NCBI GenBank assembly: GCA_000434235.1
Contig: FR891969.1
Location: 23,037-39,989 of the forward strand
Direction of reading: 5' to 3'
Length of the DNA stretch: 16,953 nt
Source: Alistipes sp. CAG:268
GTDB taxonomy: Bacteria; Bacteroidota; Bacteroidia; Bacteroidales; Rikenellaceae
In this document: piece by piece, positions 7,722-15,559 of the stretch
Layout: each line of letters starts with the position of its first letter
Numbering within the stretch: the first letter of the stretch is position 1
The notes under the pieces: model-generated
Told to the model about the DNA's origin: nothing
Database searches by the model: none
The model's input: the letters and a program-made list of their open reading frames with translations, nothing else
Program-made: the position numbers and the translations under genes

Positions 7722-9125
7722 TTATTTCACCCAGTGTTTGTTCTCGAACTCCCCGTTGCGGTATTCGGGATCGATGAAGACGTACATGCCGTCGATCTTC
7801 TTGGTCAGCCACTCGCGGAACACACGTTCCTGCTTGTCCTGCAGGGCCATCTCCTCGAGTCGGAGGTAGTCTTCGTTGAGCGAGGCCGGATGCGTCGGAA
7901 TCACCTCCACCAGCTTGACGATCTTGCCCAGCTGGTTGCCCAGCAGGTCTTCGGTCAGGAAGGCATCCGACACCTCTCCCGGCTTGAGACGAATCAGCGC
8001 ATTGTAGTCGTCGAGGCTCTTGAACCGGCCGAAGTCCTCCTTGAGGAACTTCGTGACGGTCAGCTTGGCATCGAAGGCCTGGTAGCGCTCCAGAATATCG
8101 TGGTTCGAGACGATGCCCCCGTTCATCTTCGAGGCCGCATCGTCCGAGAAACGGAGCGCCGCCTTCTCGAACGTGATCGAATCCTTGTGGATCAGGTCGG
8201 CAATACTGTCGAGCTGGTTGAGCGTCTCGCCCAGTTCGTCGCTCGTATACTCGGGACGCAGCAGGATGTGCCGGAAATGGTAGAGCTGGCCGCGCTTGTC
8301 GAGCAGCTGGATGATGTGGAAGCCGAACTGCGACTCGACCACCTCGGAGATCTGCCCGGGCTTCATCCCTTCAAGCGTCTTGGCGAAGGCCTCGTCCAGA
8401 CCGGCCAGCGGCGTGGGGTCCATCTCACCGCCGCGAAGCGCCGTGCCATCGACCGAATACATGCGGGCCAGGTTGTCGAATCGCGCCTTGCCCGTAATGA
8501 CCCGCTCACGCATGTCGAGCAGCCGCTCGCGCGCACGCTGCTTGGCCTCCTTCATCGACTTGGGGAACTTCGTGATCTGCGCGTAGACATACTGGTCGGC
8601 GATCGTCGGCAGGCTGTCCTTCGAGAGCGACTTGTAATAGCGCTCTACCTCGCCCGGGATCACGGTCACCTTGCTCACCACCTCGCGCTGCATGGCGCTG
8701 GCGTAGGCCTGCTCCTCGTAGCGCTGGCGGAGGATCTCGCGGATGTTGAAGATGGCCATGTGCTGCTTGGCCTCGAGTTTCGAAATCGAGCCCTCCATAT
8801 CGACCATCTGCTGCACCTGATCCTCGACCTGCGAGAGGATATCGTTGCTGTTGATCTCCACCGAGTCGATCTGCGCCTGATTGTAGAGCAGTTTCTGCGT
8901 CATGAGCGCCTCGAGCGCCTCGTTCATCGGATCGCGGTCCGAGGTGTAGCCCTCCTGCCGGCGCTGCTCGACGAGCTGACGCGCATAGTCGGCCACCTCG
9001 GAATAGACGATCGACGAGCCGCCCACGACGGCCACTACCTTGTCGAGCATCACCTGACGGCGCTGGCCGACCACCCCGGCCGCCAGCAGCATCAGGGCTG
9101 CCGCCAATATCCCTTTTTTCAACAT
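7722..9125 (-). CDS. SurA-type peptidyl-prolyl isomerase/chaperone with two parvulin domains
   Basis: The 467-residue product has a signal peptide (MLKKGILAAALMLLAAGVVGQ). A SurA N-terminal domain follows (VMLDKVVAVVGGSSIVYSEV, residues 25-44). Two parvulin (PpiC) domains come next: residues about 175-277, with the typical RGGEMD turn and ending GFHIIQLLDKR, and about 281-412, opening YHFRHILL and containing NGGIVSNHD. SurA assists folding and delivery of outer-membrane proteins in the periplasm and catalyses cis-trans isomerisation of prolyl bonds. The ATG at 9125 lies 24 bp after the upstream lipoprotein gene, and the stop is 7 bp from the OstA-like GTG, so translation of the three is probably coupled. 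Length is close to E. coli SurA (about 430). Confidence 0.9.
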   Translation of the reverse strand: MLKKGILAAALMLLAAGVVGQRRQVMLDKVVAVVGGSSIVYSEVADYARQLVEQRRQEGYTSDRDPMNEALEALMTQKLLYNQAQIDSVEINSNDILSQVEDQVQQMVDMEGSISKLEAKQHMAIFNIREILRQRYEEQAYASAMQREVVSKVTVIPGEVERYYKSLSKDSLPTIADQYVYAQITKFPKSMKEAKQRARERLLDMRERVITGKARFDNLARMYSVDGTALRGGEMDPTPLAGLDEAFAKTLEGMKPGQISEVVESQFGFHIIQLLDKRGQLYHFRHILLRPEYTSDELGETLNQLDSIADLIHKDSITFEKAALRFSDDAASKMNGGIVSNHDILERYQAFDAKLTVTKFLKEDFGRFKSLDDYNALIRLKPGEVSDAFLTEDLLGNQLGKIVKLVEVIPTHPASLNEDYLRLEEMALQDKQERVFREWLTKKIDGMYVFIDPEYRNGEFENKHWVK

Positions 9126-9149
9126 TTTGCCTGTTTGCGTTTGTTTAGG

Positions 9150-10061
9150 TTATTTTTCCTTGTTCGGTTCCTTGTTCGGTTCTTCATCCGCCTCGTGGTC
9201 GCGGCCGTAAATCCGGACGTCGCCATCCTCACGAGCCTGTGCGTCCAGCTCCTCCTCGTGCCGGCGGATGATCTCGCTCTGGCGCCGGTTGAAGAGGATC
9301 CGGCGGATCGTCGGCCGCAGCCGCTCGAGCGGAATGGGCTCCCCTTCGCGGCGCACCTCCAGGATCTGGAAGTAGTAGCGCGAATGGCCGTCGCGCATCT
9401 CCTGCACGACCGTCGTACCGAGTACCGAGTCGTAGTTCTGCGAGCGCAGCGTCGGCAGGTAGCTCAGGAACTCCGGGAAGTCGATCCACTGCTCGCGGAA
9501 ATCACTCACCTGAAAGTCGTTCTTGGTGCAGATGTCGCGGAAATCGCGCTGCTGCGCCTCCGAAGAGGAGGCCATCGCCGTCTTAAGCTTGGCCGCCTGC
9601 CGGTAACCCAGGTCGAAACGGACGATACGGCCCTTGACGATGGAGCGGTCGAGCCGGAAATCGGCCTTGTGCTCGCGGTAGTAGGCCGAGATCTCGTCAT
9701 CGGTGAAGACCGTGTCGATCGAGCGATCGACATAATACTGGTCGAGCTTGCGGATCAGCAACGCCTGACGGTACTCCTCGACCATGCGGTCGATGTCGTC
9801 GGCCGACGAGGAGAAGAGCACCTCGGCCTCCTTGAGCTTGAGCTGCTTGACCACCCAGCGGTCGATGTACTTGCGCATAAAGGCCGCACTGTCCTCGCCC
9901 GAGAGCCCCTGCGGCACGACCGAACGCAGGTCGCGCATGCGGAGCTCCCGGTCGCCGGCACGGGCGACGGTCTCGTCGCTGGTGAAATAACGCGGCAGCT
10001 CCCGGCATCCGACCAGCAGCAAGGCACCCACCGCGACCGTTATTTTCGCGCGCAAATTCAT
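9150..10061 (-). CDS. SurA-like lipoprotein (degenerate peptidyl-prolyl isomerase)
   Basis: The 303-residue product carries a lipoprotein signal peptide with a lipobox LVG-C at residues 16-19, so it is probably anchored by Cys19. Residues about 30-95 (DETVARAGDRELRMRDLRSV, then AFMRKYIDRWVVKQLKLKEA) resemble the N-terminal helical domain of SurA-type isomerases, followed by a DDEISAYYREH helix. The expected parvulin region (about 140-250) lacks the clear HIL..., GG-[DE] and GxH signatures, so isomerase activity is doubtful and a chaperone role is more likely. The tail ends in a duplicated PNKE motif from a perfect 12-bp tandem repeat (9158-9181). It is the first gene of the minus-strand envelope operon: a -7 box lies 11 bp upstream and the two-parvulin isomerase follows after 24 bp. 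Confidence 0.72.
   Translation of the reverse strand: MNLRAKITVAVGALLLVGCRELPRYFTSDETVARAGDRELRMRDLRSVVPQGLSGEDSAAFMRKYIDRWVVKQLKLKEAEVLFSSSADDIDRMVEEYRQALLIRKLDQYYVDRSIDTVFTDDEISAYYREHKADFRLDRSIVKGRIVRFDLGYRQAAKLKTAMASSSEAQQRDFRDICTKNDFQVSDFREQWIDFPEFLSYLPTLRSQNYDSVLGTTVVQEMRDGHSRYYFQILEVRREGEPIPLERLRPTIRRILFNRRQSEIIRRHEEELDAQAREDGDVRIYGRDHEADEEPNKEPNKEK
9158..9181 (-). repeat. Perfect 12-bp tandem repeat in the SurA-like lipoprotein tail
   Basis: CCTTGTTCGGTT occurs twice in a row (9158-9169 and 9170-9181) with no mismatch. On the coding strand it duplicates four codons, so the protein ends in PNKEPNKEK. The frame is kept. Confidence 0.9.
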
Positions 10062-10072
10062 ATTCCGAAGGG

Positions 10073-10105
10073 CAAAGATAGCCTTTTTACTCGTAATTAA
10101 CGCAA
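10073..10105 (-). promoter_or_regulatory. Promoter of the minus-strand envelope operon
   Basis: On the minus strand TATCTTTG (10080-10073) matches the Bacteroidetes -7 consensus TAnnTTTG. A TTG (10105-10103) lies 22 bp upstream, slightly beyond the usual spacing. The -7 box ends only 11 bp before the lipoprotein ATG at 10061, implying a very short leader. The surrounding 57 bp are much richer in A+T than the flanking genes. Confidence 0.6.
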
Positions 10106-10119
10106 CATGGCGGCGTTTA

Positions 10120-11130
10120 TTACGCAGCAGCCCGATTTTTCTCCGCCTCCTTGATCCGGCGCAGCGCCAGAAGCATCATCCGGCCCGAAACGATGAGCAG
10201 CGCCACGGCGACGACATAGACCGCCACGTAGACCACCCGGTTGTGGATCAGATCGATCAGCAACGTGTTGGCGTGTCCGGTGATCATCATCAGGTAGGCC
10301 ACGGCATTGTTCATCGCATGGAGGATCATCACCGACCAGAGCGAGTCAGTCGAGATGTAGACATAGCCGAGGATCAGTCCCACGACGAAGGCGTTGATGA
10401 CCTGCACGGGCTGCAGGTGCATCACCCCGAAGAAGAGTGCCGAGACGAGCCAGGCGAGCGTCACGCCGTAGCGGGCACGCAGCGTCCCGAGCACCAGCCC
10501 GCGACAGATCAGTTCCTCGAGGACGGGGGCGAAAAGCACGAGCATGAGCAGCGTCCAAAGGCCGCGCCCGACGTTGAGCGAAAGATCGGGGAGCTGCGCC
10601 AGCAGGGGTTCGAGCACCACGCCGGCGGCGCAGATCAGCACGAAGCCCCACAGCAGCAGCGCGGGATTGAGCCCCCGCGTCGAGAAGCGGGCCCAGCGGC
10701 CGCGTCCTCCGCGCGCGCGACGGTAATAGAGGAGTCCGCCCAGCGCCGCGGCCATCGAGACGACGTAGACCACGGCATTGAACCGTCCGAGCGCCTCGGG
10801 CGCCATCGCCTTGAAATCGGACCCGGGGACGGCAAACTGCAGGAACAGCATGCCGAGCAGCCCGATCACGACCTGTGCCCCGAGCACCACGCCCAGCATG
10901 GCAAACAGGTCGCCGATGGTCGGGAACTTCCGCTCGGGGAGTCCCTGAGGGGCCGTCCTCGCGGCGCCGCCCGTCCGCTCCTTCGCCGCTTCGGCTGCCG
11001 CATCCTTCTTTGCGCCGGAGGCCGGAGCCTCCACTCCCGATGCCTGCCCGACCTCTTCCCGGCCCGTTGCCGGGGCCCCGCTGCGTCCGGCGGAATGCAG
11101 TTCCGCCCGATCCTCCTTTTTCGCTTCCAT
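10120..11130 (-). CDS. CPBP-family intramembrane metalloprotease
   Basis: The 336-residue product carries the three motifs of the CPBP (CAAX protease/bacteriocin-processing, ABI) family: EELICR at 205-210 (EExxxR), FFGVMH ending in His238 (FxxxH), and HAMNN at 271-275 (HxxxN). These residues bind the catalytic metal or water within the membrane. About eight hydrophobic helices span residues 73 to 323. The first 70 residues are an Ala/Gly/Lys/Glu-rich, probably disordered extension. The reading frame is open to an ATG at 11235, but the promoter at 11162-11193 lies inside that extension, so I use the ATG at 11130. Family members process prenylated proteins or peptides, or confer bacteriocin self-immunity; the substrate here is unknown. 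It is transcribed divergently from parA. Confidence 0.87.
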   Translation of the reverse strand: MEAKKEDRAELHSAGRSGAPATGREEVGQASGVEAPASGAKKDAAAEAAKERTGGAARTAPQGLPERKFPTIGDLFAMLGVVLGAQVVIGLLGMLFLQFAVPGSDFKAMAPEALGRFNAVVYVVSMAAALGGLLYYRRARGGRGRWARFSTRGLNPALLLWGFVLICAAGVVLEPLLAQLPDLSLNVGRGLWTLLMLVLFAPVLEELICRGLVLGTLRARYGVTLAWLVSALFFGVMHLQPVQVINAFVVGLILGYVYISTDSLWSVMILHAMNNAVAYLMMITGHANTLLIDLIHNRVVYVAVYVVAVALLIVSGRMMLLALRRIKEAEKNRAAA

Positions 11131-11161
11131 AGTCTTGCTTAAAGTCAGTTCATTCCGTGTC

Positions 11162-11193
11162 CAAAGATAGTGCAAGCCCCCGGCAAAAACAAA
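11162..11193 (-). promoter_or_regulatory. Promoter of the CPBP protease gene
   Basis: On the minus strand TTTG (11193-11190), a 20-bp spacer and TATCTTTG (11169-11162) closely match the Bacteroidetes -33/-7 arrangement. The -7 box ends 31 bp before the ATG at 11130. Its position rules against the longer open frame that begins at 11235. Confidence 0.72.
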
Positions 11194-11221
11194 TTTCCCG
11201 ACACGCAATTTTGCACGACGA

Positions 11222-11253
11222 TTGCGGAATTCCATTTAATTTCATTAAATTTG
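11222..11253 (+). promoter_or_regulatory. Promoter of the parAB operon
   Basis: TTG (11222-11224), a 21-bp spacer and TAAATTTG (11246-11253) fit the Bacteroidetes promoter pattern. The -7 box lies 28 bp before the ATG at 11282 and 16 bp before the alternative ATG at 11270. Together with the CPBP promoter it forms a compact divergent promoter region rich in A+T. Confidence 0.62.
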
Positions 11254-11281
11254 CCTGCTTATTATACGCATGAACGAAATT

Positions 11282-12061
11282 ATGGCAAAGGTTATCGCAT
11301 TAGCCAATCAGAAGGGCGGCGTGGGAAAGACCACCACGGCCATCAACCTGGCGGCATCGCTCGCCCTGCTGGGCAAGAAGGTCCTGCTGCTCGATGCCGA
11401 CCCGCAGGCCAACGCCACCTCGGGACTCGGGTTCGACATCAACCTCGAGGGCATCTACGAGTGCATCGCCGGGCTGAAGCAGCCCGAGGAGGTGATCCTC
11501 GCAAGTGCAGACGTGAAGAACCTCTGGCTGCTGCCCTCGTCGATCGACCTGGTGGCCGCCGACACGGAACTGCCCAAGATGGAGAACGCACACCACGTGA
11601 TGAAGCGCATCGTCGATGCCGTGCGCGGGAAGTTCGACTACATCTTCATCGACTGCTCCCCCTCGCTGGGCTACACCACGGTGAACATCCTCACCGCGGC
11701 CGACTCGGTGCTCATTCCCGTGCAGTGCGAATATCTGGCCCTCGAGGGGCTCTCGAAGCTGCTCAACACGATCCGCAAGGTCAAGAGCGGCCTCAACCCC
11801 GACCTCGAGATCGAGGGATTCCTGCTGACGATGTACATGCGCAACCGTCTGAACAACCAGGTGGTGAACGAGGTCCGCGAACACTTCGGCCCCCTGGCCT
11901 ACGACACAATAATCCAGCGTAACATCCGTTTGGGTGAAGCCCCCTCGCACGGAAAACCCGTCATGCTCTACGACGCGAGCGCCGTGGGTTCGGAGAACTA
12001 CCTGAACCTGGCCCGCGAATTCCTCAAGCGCAACCGGAAACGTCCGGCGGCGCAGAAATAG
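11282..12061 (+). CDS. parA: Chromosome-partitioning ATPase ParA (Soj)
   Basis: The 259-residue product has the deviant Walker A motif KGGVGKTT at residues 11-18, with its signature second lysine, then DADPQAN (38-44) and a Walker B strand YIFIDCSPS (120-128). There is no N-terminal helix-turn-helix, which places it with chromosomal Soj-type ParA rather than the large plasmid type. ParA dimers bind ATP and DNA non-specifically, and ParB stimulates hydrolysis, moving the origin region during segregation. [10 protein letters not shown] is the usual family opening, so I start at 11282; an in-frame ATG at 11270 would add four residues (MNEI). It is the first gene of a five-gene plus-strand run and parB follows after 56 bp. 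Confidence 0.93.
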   Translation: MAKVIALANQKGGVGKTTTAINLAASLALLGKKVLLLDADPQANATSGLGFDINLEGIYECIAGLKQPEEVILASADVKNLWLLPSSIDLVAADTELPKMENAHHVMKRIVDAVRGKFDYIFIDCSPSLGYTTVNILTAADSVLIPVQCEYLALEGLSKLLNTIRKVKSGLNPDLEIEGFLLTMYMRNRLNNQVVNEVREHFGPLAYDTIIQRNIRLGEAPSHGKPVMLYDASAVGSENYLNLAREFLKRNRKRPAAQK

Positions 12062-12117
12062 ACACTCCGCCACCGACCTCCGGCGAGCGAAGAGACGCAA
12101 ATAAAGCACACAAAGAT

Positions 12118-12984
12118 ATGAAACAGAAGGGATTAGGACGCGGCCTGGACGCGATTTTCGGGAGTGATCCGATCGACGTCAAGCTCAAGCCGATGAGCGA
12201 GATGGCCGAGATCGACATCGCCGACATCATCCCCAACCCCACGCAGCCGCGCACGCAGTTCGACGAGGAGGCGCTCGACGAACTGGCCGACTCGATCCGG
12301 CAGCTGGGCGTCATCCAGCCCGTCACGGTCAAAAGGACCGACGGCGGAAAGTACATCATCATCAGTGGCGAGCGCCGCTGGCGGGCCGCACAGCGCGCCG
12401 ACCTGAAGAGCCTGCCGGCCTACATCCGCGAGGTGGACGACGAGAACCTCCATGCCATGGCCCTCGTCGAGAACATCCAGCGCCAGGACCTCAACGCCAT
12501 AGAGATCGCCCTCGGCATGCAGCGGCTCATCGACGAGTGCCACCTGACGCAGGACGCCCTCTCGGAGAAAGTGGGCAAGAAACGGTCGTCGGTATCGAAC
12601 TACCTGCGCCTGCTCAAGCTCCCGGACGAGGTGCAGCTGGCCCTCAAGGAGGGGCTTATCTCGATGGGCCACGCCAAGGCCATCGCCGGCGCCCCGGCCG
12701 AACAGCAGCTGCGCGTACTGAAGCGCTGCGTCAAGAAGGGGCTCTCGGTCCGACAGGCCGAAGAGTTGGTCCGCATGCTGAGTGAAACGCCCGCACAACC
12801 CGCACAGCCCGAAGAGGAGGAGTATCCCGAAAGCTATTCGCGGCTGGTCGAGCTGCTCGAGCCCTGCTTCTCGCAGGAGATCTCGATCAAACGGACGAAA
12901 AACGGGGGCGGACGCATCGTCATCGGTTTCTCGGACGACAAGGACATCGAACGTTTCATCGAACGTTTCTCGCAGCGTTCCTAA
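12118..12984 (+). CDS. parB: Chromosome-partitioning CTPase ParB (Spo0J)
   Basis: The 288-residue product opens with KGLGRGLDAIF (residues 4-14), the N-terminal signature that interacts with ParA. The CTP-binding ParB/Srx domain follows, with GERRWRA (84-90) and ENIQRQDLN (118-126). A helix-turn-helix for parS binding spans about 143-167 (LTQDALSEKVGKKRSSVSNY). After a Pro/Glu linker (about 222-235), a C-terminal dimerisation domain of about 50 residues completes the protein. ParB loads at parS, binds CTP, forms a sliding clamp and spreads along DNA near the origin. No parS-like TGTTTCACGTGAAACA site was found in the window by eye. The DUF5683 gene starts 3 bp after the stop. Confidence 0.95.
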   Translation: MKQKGLGRGLDAIFGSDPIDVKLKPMSEMAEIDIADIIPNPTQPRTQFDEEALDELADSIRQLGVIQPVTVKRTDGGKYIIISGERRWRAAQRADLKSLPAYIREVDDENLHAMALVENIQRQDLNAIEIALGMQRLIDECHLTQDALSEKVGKKRSSVSNYLRLLKLPDEVQLALKEGLISMGHAKAIAGAPAEQQLRVLKRCVKKGLSVRQAEELVRMLSETPAQPAQPEEEEYPESYSRLVELLEPCFSQEISIKRTKNGGGRIVIGFSDDKDIERFIERFSQRS

Positions 12985-12987
12985 CGA

Positions 12988-14163
12988 ATGGCAATGGCAG
13001 GTCTCCGGTTCAAACTCCTCGTACTGCTCGCAGCGTGTACGCTGTGGCTCCCCGCCGAAGCGCAGCTCCACCGCGGCGCCCGCACGCTCGTGCGGGGCGG
13101 TCAGTTCGAAAAGCCGGACTCGCTCCAGCGCCAGCGCGACTCGCTGCGCGTGGCGGAGATCGCCCGGCAGATCGACTCGATGGCCCGGGCCGACTACGCC
13201 GCCGACTCGGCAGCCGTCGCCTCGCTGCGCACCGACGACCTCCACCTGCTCGACTCGCTGGCCGAAGCCCGCTTCGCCGCGGCCCGGCAGGGGATCGACA
13301 CCACGACCCGTAGGCCCGCACCCCGCAAGCGGTGGTTCATGAGCGACTCGATGTCGCTCTCGAAGGTCTGCTGGCTCTCGACCGTCCTGCCCGGATACGG
13401 ACAGGTCTACAACAAGCAATACTGGAAGCTGCCGATCCTCTACGGAACGGTCGGCACGGGACTGGCCCTCTTCATCAACGAAAACCGCAAGTTCAAGCCG
13501 CTCAAGCGCGCCTACGACGCCTACACGGACGTGAGTCTCTCGCGCACGCCCGAGCTCGACGCCCTGCAGACGAAGATGATCCGCAGCAACACGCGGCGGC
13601 AGCTCTACCTGGGCATCACTATCGCCTCGTACATCTATTTCATCGGCGACGCCGCGGTGAACTACTCGACCAACGACGTCTCGAACGTCAAGAAGGCCAC
13701 GACGCTGGCCTGCATCTTCCCGGGCGCCGGGCAGATCTACAACCGAAGCTACTGGAAGGTGCCGTTCGTCGTCGGCGGATTCGCCTCGATGATCTACTGC
13801 ATCGACTGGAACAACCGCGGCTTCCAGCGCTTCAAGAAGGCCTACAACCTGCTGGCCGACTACGAGCAGCATCCCGACAAATACCCCAACGGCCCCACCG
13901 ACGAGTTTCAGGGCCGCTACTCGGCAAGCTACATCAAGAACATGCGCGACAACTTCCGCCGCAACCGCGACCTCTGCATCATCATCTCGGGAGCGCTCTA
14001 CGCCCTGCAGATCATCGATGCCCACGTTGATGCGCACCTGAAAGACTACGACATATCGGACGACCTCACAATGAACCTCGAACCGCTGGTGGACTATCCC
14101 TACATCCCCAGCATGAACGCCAACCGCCCGGTATTCGGGTTCAACATGAGTCTCAAATTCTGA
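12988..14163 (+). CDS. DUF5683 membrane protein of the par operon
   Basis: The 391-residue product begins with a signal peptide (cut near AEA-Q, residue 25-26). A DSL-rich, probably extended periplasmic segment follows (about 40-110). The rest contains two copies of a 110-residue unit: PGYGQVYNKQYWKLP (135-149) with FKPLKRAYDAYTD, and PGAGQIYNRSYWKVP (245-259) with FQRFKKAYNLLADYE. Each unit also has hydrophobic helices. The protein ends in a strand with terminal Phe (FGFNMSLKF). I recognise it as DUF5683, a domain without known function that in Bacteroidetes often sits next to parAB. Its start is 3 bp after parB and its stop 2 bp before the transglycosylase, so it is surely in the same operon. 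The PGxGQ-Y motif recalls TM2-like domains; that link is my inference. Confidence 0.85.
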   Translation: MAMAGLRFKLLVLLAACTLWLPAEAQLHRGARTLVRGGQFEKPDSLQRQRDSLRVAEIARQIDSMARADYAADSAAVASLRTDDLHLLDSLAEARFAAARQGIDTTTRRPAPRKRWFMSDSMSLSKVCWLSTVLPGYGQVYNKQYWKLPILYGTVGTGLALFINENRKFKPLKRAYDAYTDVSLSRTPELDALQTKMIRSNTRRQLYLGITIASYIYFIGDAAVNYSTNDVSNVKKATTLACIFPGAGQIYNRSYWKVPFVVGGFASMIYCIDWNNRGFQRFKKAYNLLADYEQHPDKYPNGPTDEFQGRYSASYIKNMRDNFRRNRDLCIIISGALYALQIIDAHVDAHLKDYDISDDLTMNLEPLVDYPYIPSMNANRPVFGFNMSLKF

Positions 14164-14165
14164 AC

Positions 14166-15551
14166 ATGAAAAAGCTCCTGACCCTCGCGCTGCTCATCGC
14201 CGTCACGGCCTCGGCCTCGGCCCTCGACCGCAATCCCCGCAAAAAGAGACGCGACCGCAAGAAAGACCGCACCGAACAGACGGCCCAGCCCGCACCCGTT
14301 GCACCCGCCGTGCAGCCCGTAACCGACACGCTGCCCGAACCCAAACCCGAACCCGAGCCGCAGCAGACGGACCTCTCGCTGGGCTTCTCGCCCGAGCAGG
14401 CGGACTCGCTGGTGGCCGTATGGCAGGAGCGGCAGCAGCTGGAGTCGTTCGTGGAGTTCTTCGACCAGTTTGTGCTGGAGGACTCGACCGCCATGGCCAC
14501 AGCCATCGCTGCCGACAAGACCCCCGACTCGGTATACACGCGCCGGCTGCGCGACCTGGCCTCGCCGATCCCGCTGGCCTACAACTACATCGTCAAGGGA
14601 TACATCGACCGATACATCAGCCCCCGCTACCACACGATCAGCCGCATCCTCGGCCTGTCGCAGTACTACTTCCCGATGATCGAGGAGGAGCTGCTGCGCG
14701 CCGACCTGCCCATCGAGCTGCGCGCCCTGCCGATCATCGAGTCGGCCCTCTCGGCCACGGCCGTCTCCCCCGCCGGAGCCGTCGGACTGTGGCAGTTCAT
14801 GCCCGCCACGGGCAAGAGCTACGGGCTCGAGATCAACTCGCTGGTCGATGAGCGCCGCGATCCGGTGCGCGCCACCGAGGCGGCGTGCCGCTACCTGAAG
14901 GACCTCTACGCCATCTACAACGACTGGACGCTGGCCATCGCCGCCTACAACTGCGGTCCGGGCAACGTGAACAAGGCCATGGCGCGCTCCGGCGGCAAGA
15001 CCTTCTGGGAGATCTACGACTACCTGCCCCGCGAGACACGCGGCTACCTCCCGGCATTCATCGGCGCCTCGTACGCCTACACCTACCACCGGCTGCACGA
15101 CATCGAACCCGAAGCGGCCCCCATTCCGCTGGCCGTGGACACGGTGCGCATCGACCACCTGATGCACTTCGGGCAGATCGCCTCGACGATCGACCTGCCC
15201 GTGGAGACCCTGCGGCTGCTCAACCCGCAGTACAAACTCGACATCATCCCCGCCACGACTCGCAGCTATACGCTTGTGCTCCCGCAGCGCAACGTCTCGC
15301 AATACATCGCCCACGAGCAGGAGATCCTGGCCAAGGACTCGATGTACCTGAAGGAGTACATCAACCCGGCCAACATCGAAAAGAAACGGCAGGAGCGCAG
15401 CGGAACGGTCTACGTCGTCAAGAAGGGCGACACGCTGGGCCACATCGCCCGCAAATACCACGTGACCGTCTCGCAGATCATGCGCTGGAACAAGATCAAG
15501 AGCGCCAACAAGCTCCGCATCGGCCAGCGGCTCCGCATCGAAGGCAGATAA
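14166..15551 (+). CDS. Membrane-bound lytic murein transglycosylase, MltD type, with LysM domain
   Basis: The 461-residue product has a signal peptide (residues 1-19), a basic stretch (NPRKKRRDRKKDR) and a Pro-rich linker (about 40-66). The lytic transglycosylase domain spans about 165-315. Its presumed catalytic glutamate is E192 in PIIESALSA, followed by GLWQFMPATG (207-216) and AYNCGPGNV (260-268), all signatures of the SLT family. A weak LysM-like stretch lies at about 329-373, and a clear LysM domain, YVVKKGDTLGHIARKYHVTV, at about 415-458 anchors the enzyme to peptidoglycan. It cleaves the glycan between MurNAc and GlcNAc, forming 1,6-anhydroMurNAc ends. I see no lipobox, so it is probably periplasmic. 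It is tightly packed between the DUF5683 gene and mnmE. Confidence 0.93.
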   Translation: MKKLLTLALLIAVTASASALDRNPRKKRRDRKKDRTEQTAQPAPVAPAVQPVTDTLPEPKPEPEPQQTDLSLGFSPEQADSLVAVWQERQQLESFVEFFDQFVLEDSTAMATAIAADKTPDSVYTRRLRDLASPIPLAYNYIVKGYIDRYISPRYHTISRILGLSQYYFPMIEEELLRADLPIELRALPIIESALSATAVSPAGAVGLWQFMPATGKSYGLEINSLVDERRDPVRATEAACRYLKDLYAIYNDWTLAIAAYNCGPGNVNKAMARSGGKTFWEIYDYLPRETRGYLPAFIGASYAYTYHRLHDIEPEAAPIPLAVDTVRIDHLMHFGQIASTIDLPVETLRLLNPQYKLDIIPATTRSYTLVLPQRNVSQYIAHEQEILAKDSMYLKEYINPANIEKKRQERSGTVYVVKKGDTLGHIARKYHVTVSQIMRWNKIKSANKLRIGQRLRIEGR

Positions 15552-15559
15552 CGGCATCC

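Noticed and set aside
4247..7777. A 1176-codon open frame on the plus strand, and similar ones at 7506-10100 (plus) and 1507-3384 (minus).
   Set aside because: They lie opposite well-supported genes, have His/Arg/Val-rich compositions with no domain or signal peptide, and stay open only because GC-rich coding DNA rarely produces stops on its complement.
11131..11235. Longer form of the CPBP protease starting at the ATG at 11235.
   Set aside because: The extra 35 residues contain the gene's own -33/-7 promoter, and the sequence there is AT-rich and non-coding in character.
11131..13000. parS site near parAB.
   Set aside because: I searched by eye for TGTTTCACGTGAAACA and close variants in the gaps and genes and found only isolated CACGTG-type cores with poor flanks.
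14885..15559. Upstream extension of the mnmE frame for 225 codons.
   Set aside because: It overlaps the transglycosylase gene and reads as Arg/Pro/His-rich out-of-frame sequence; MnmE family proteins begin at the ATG at 15560.
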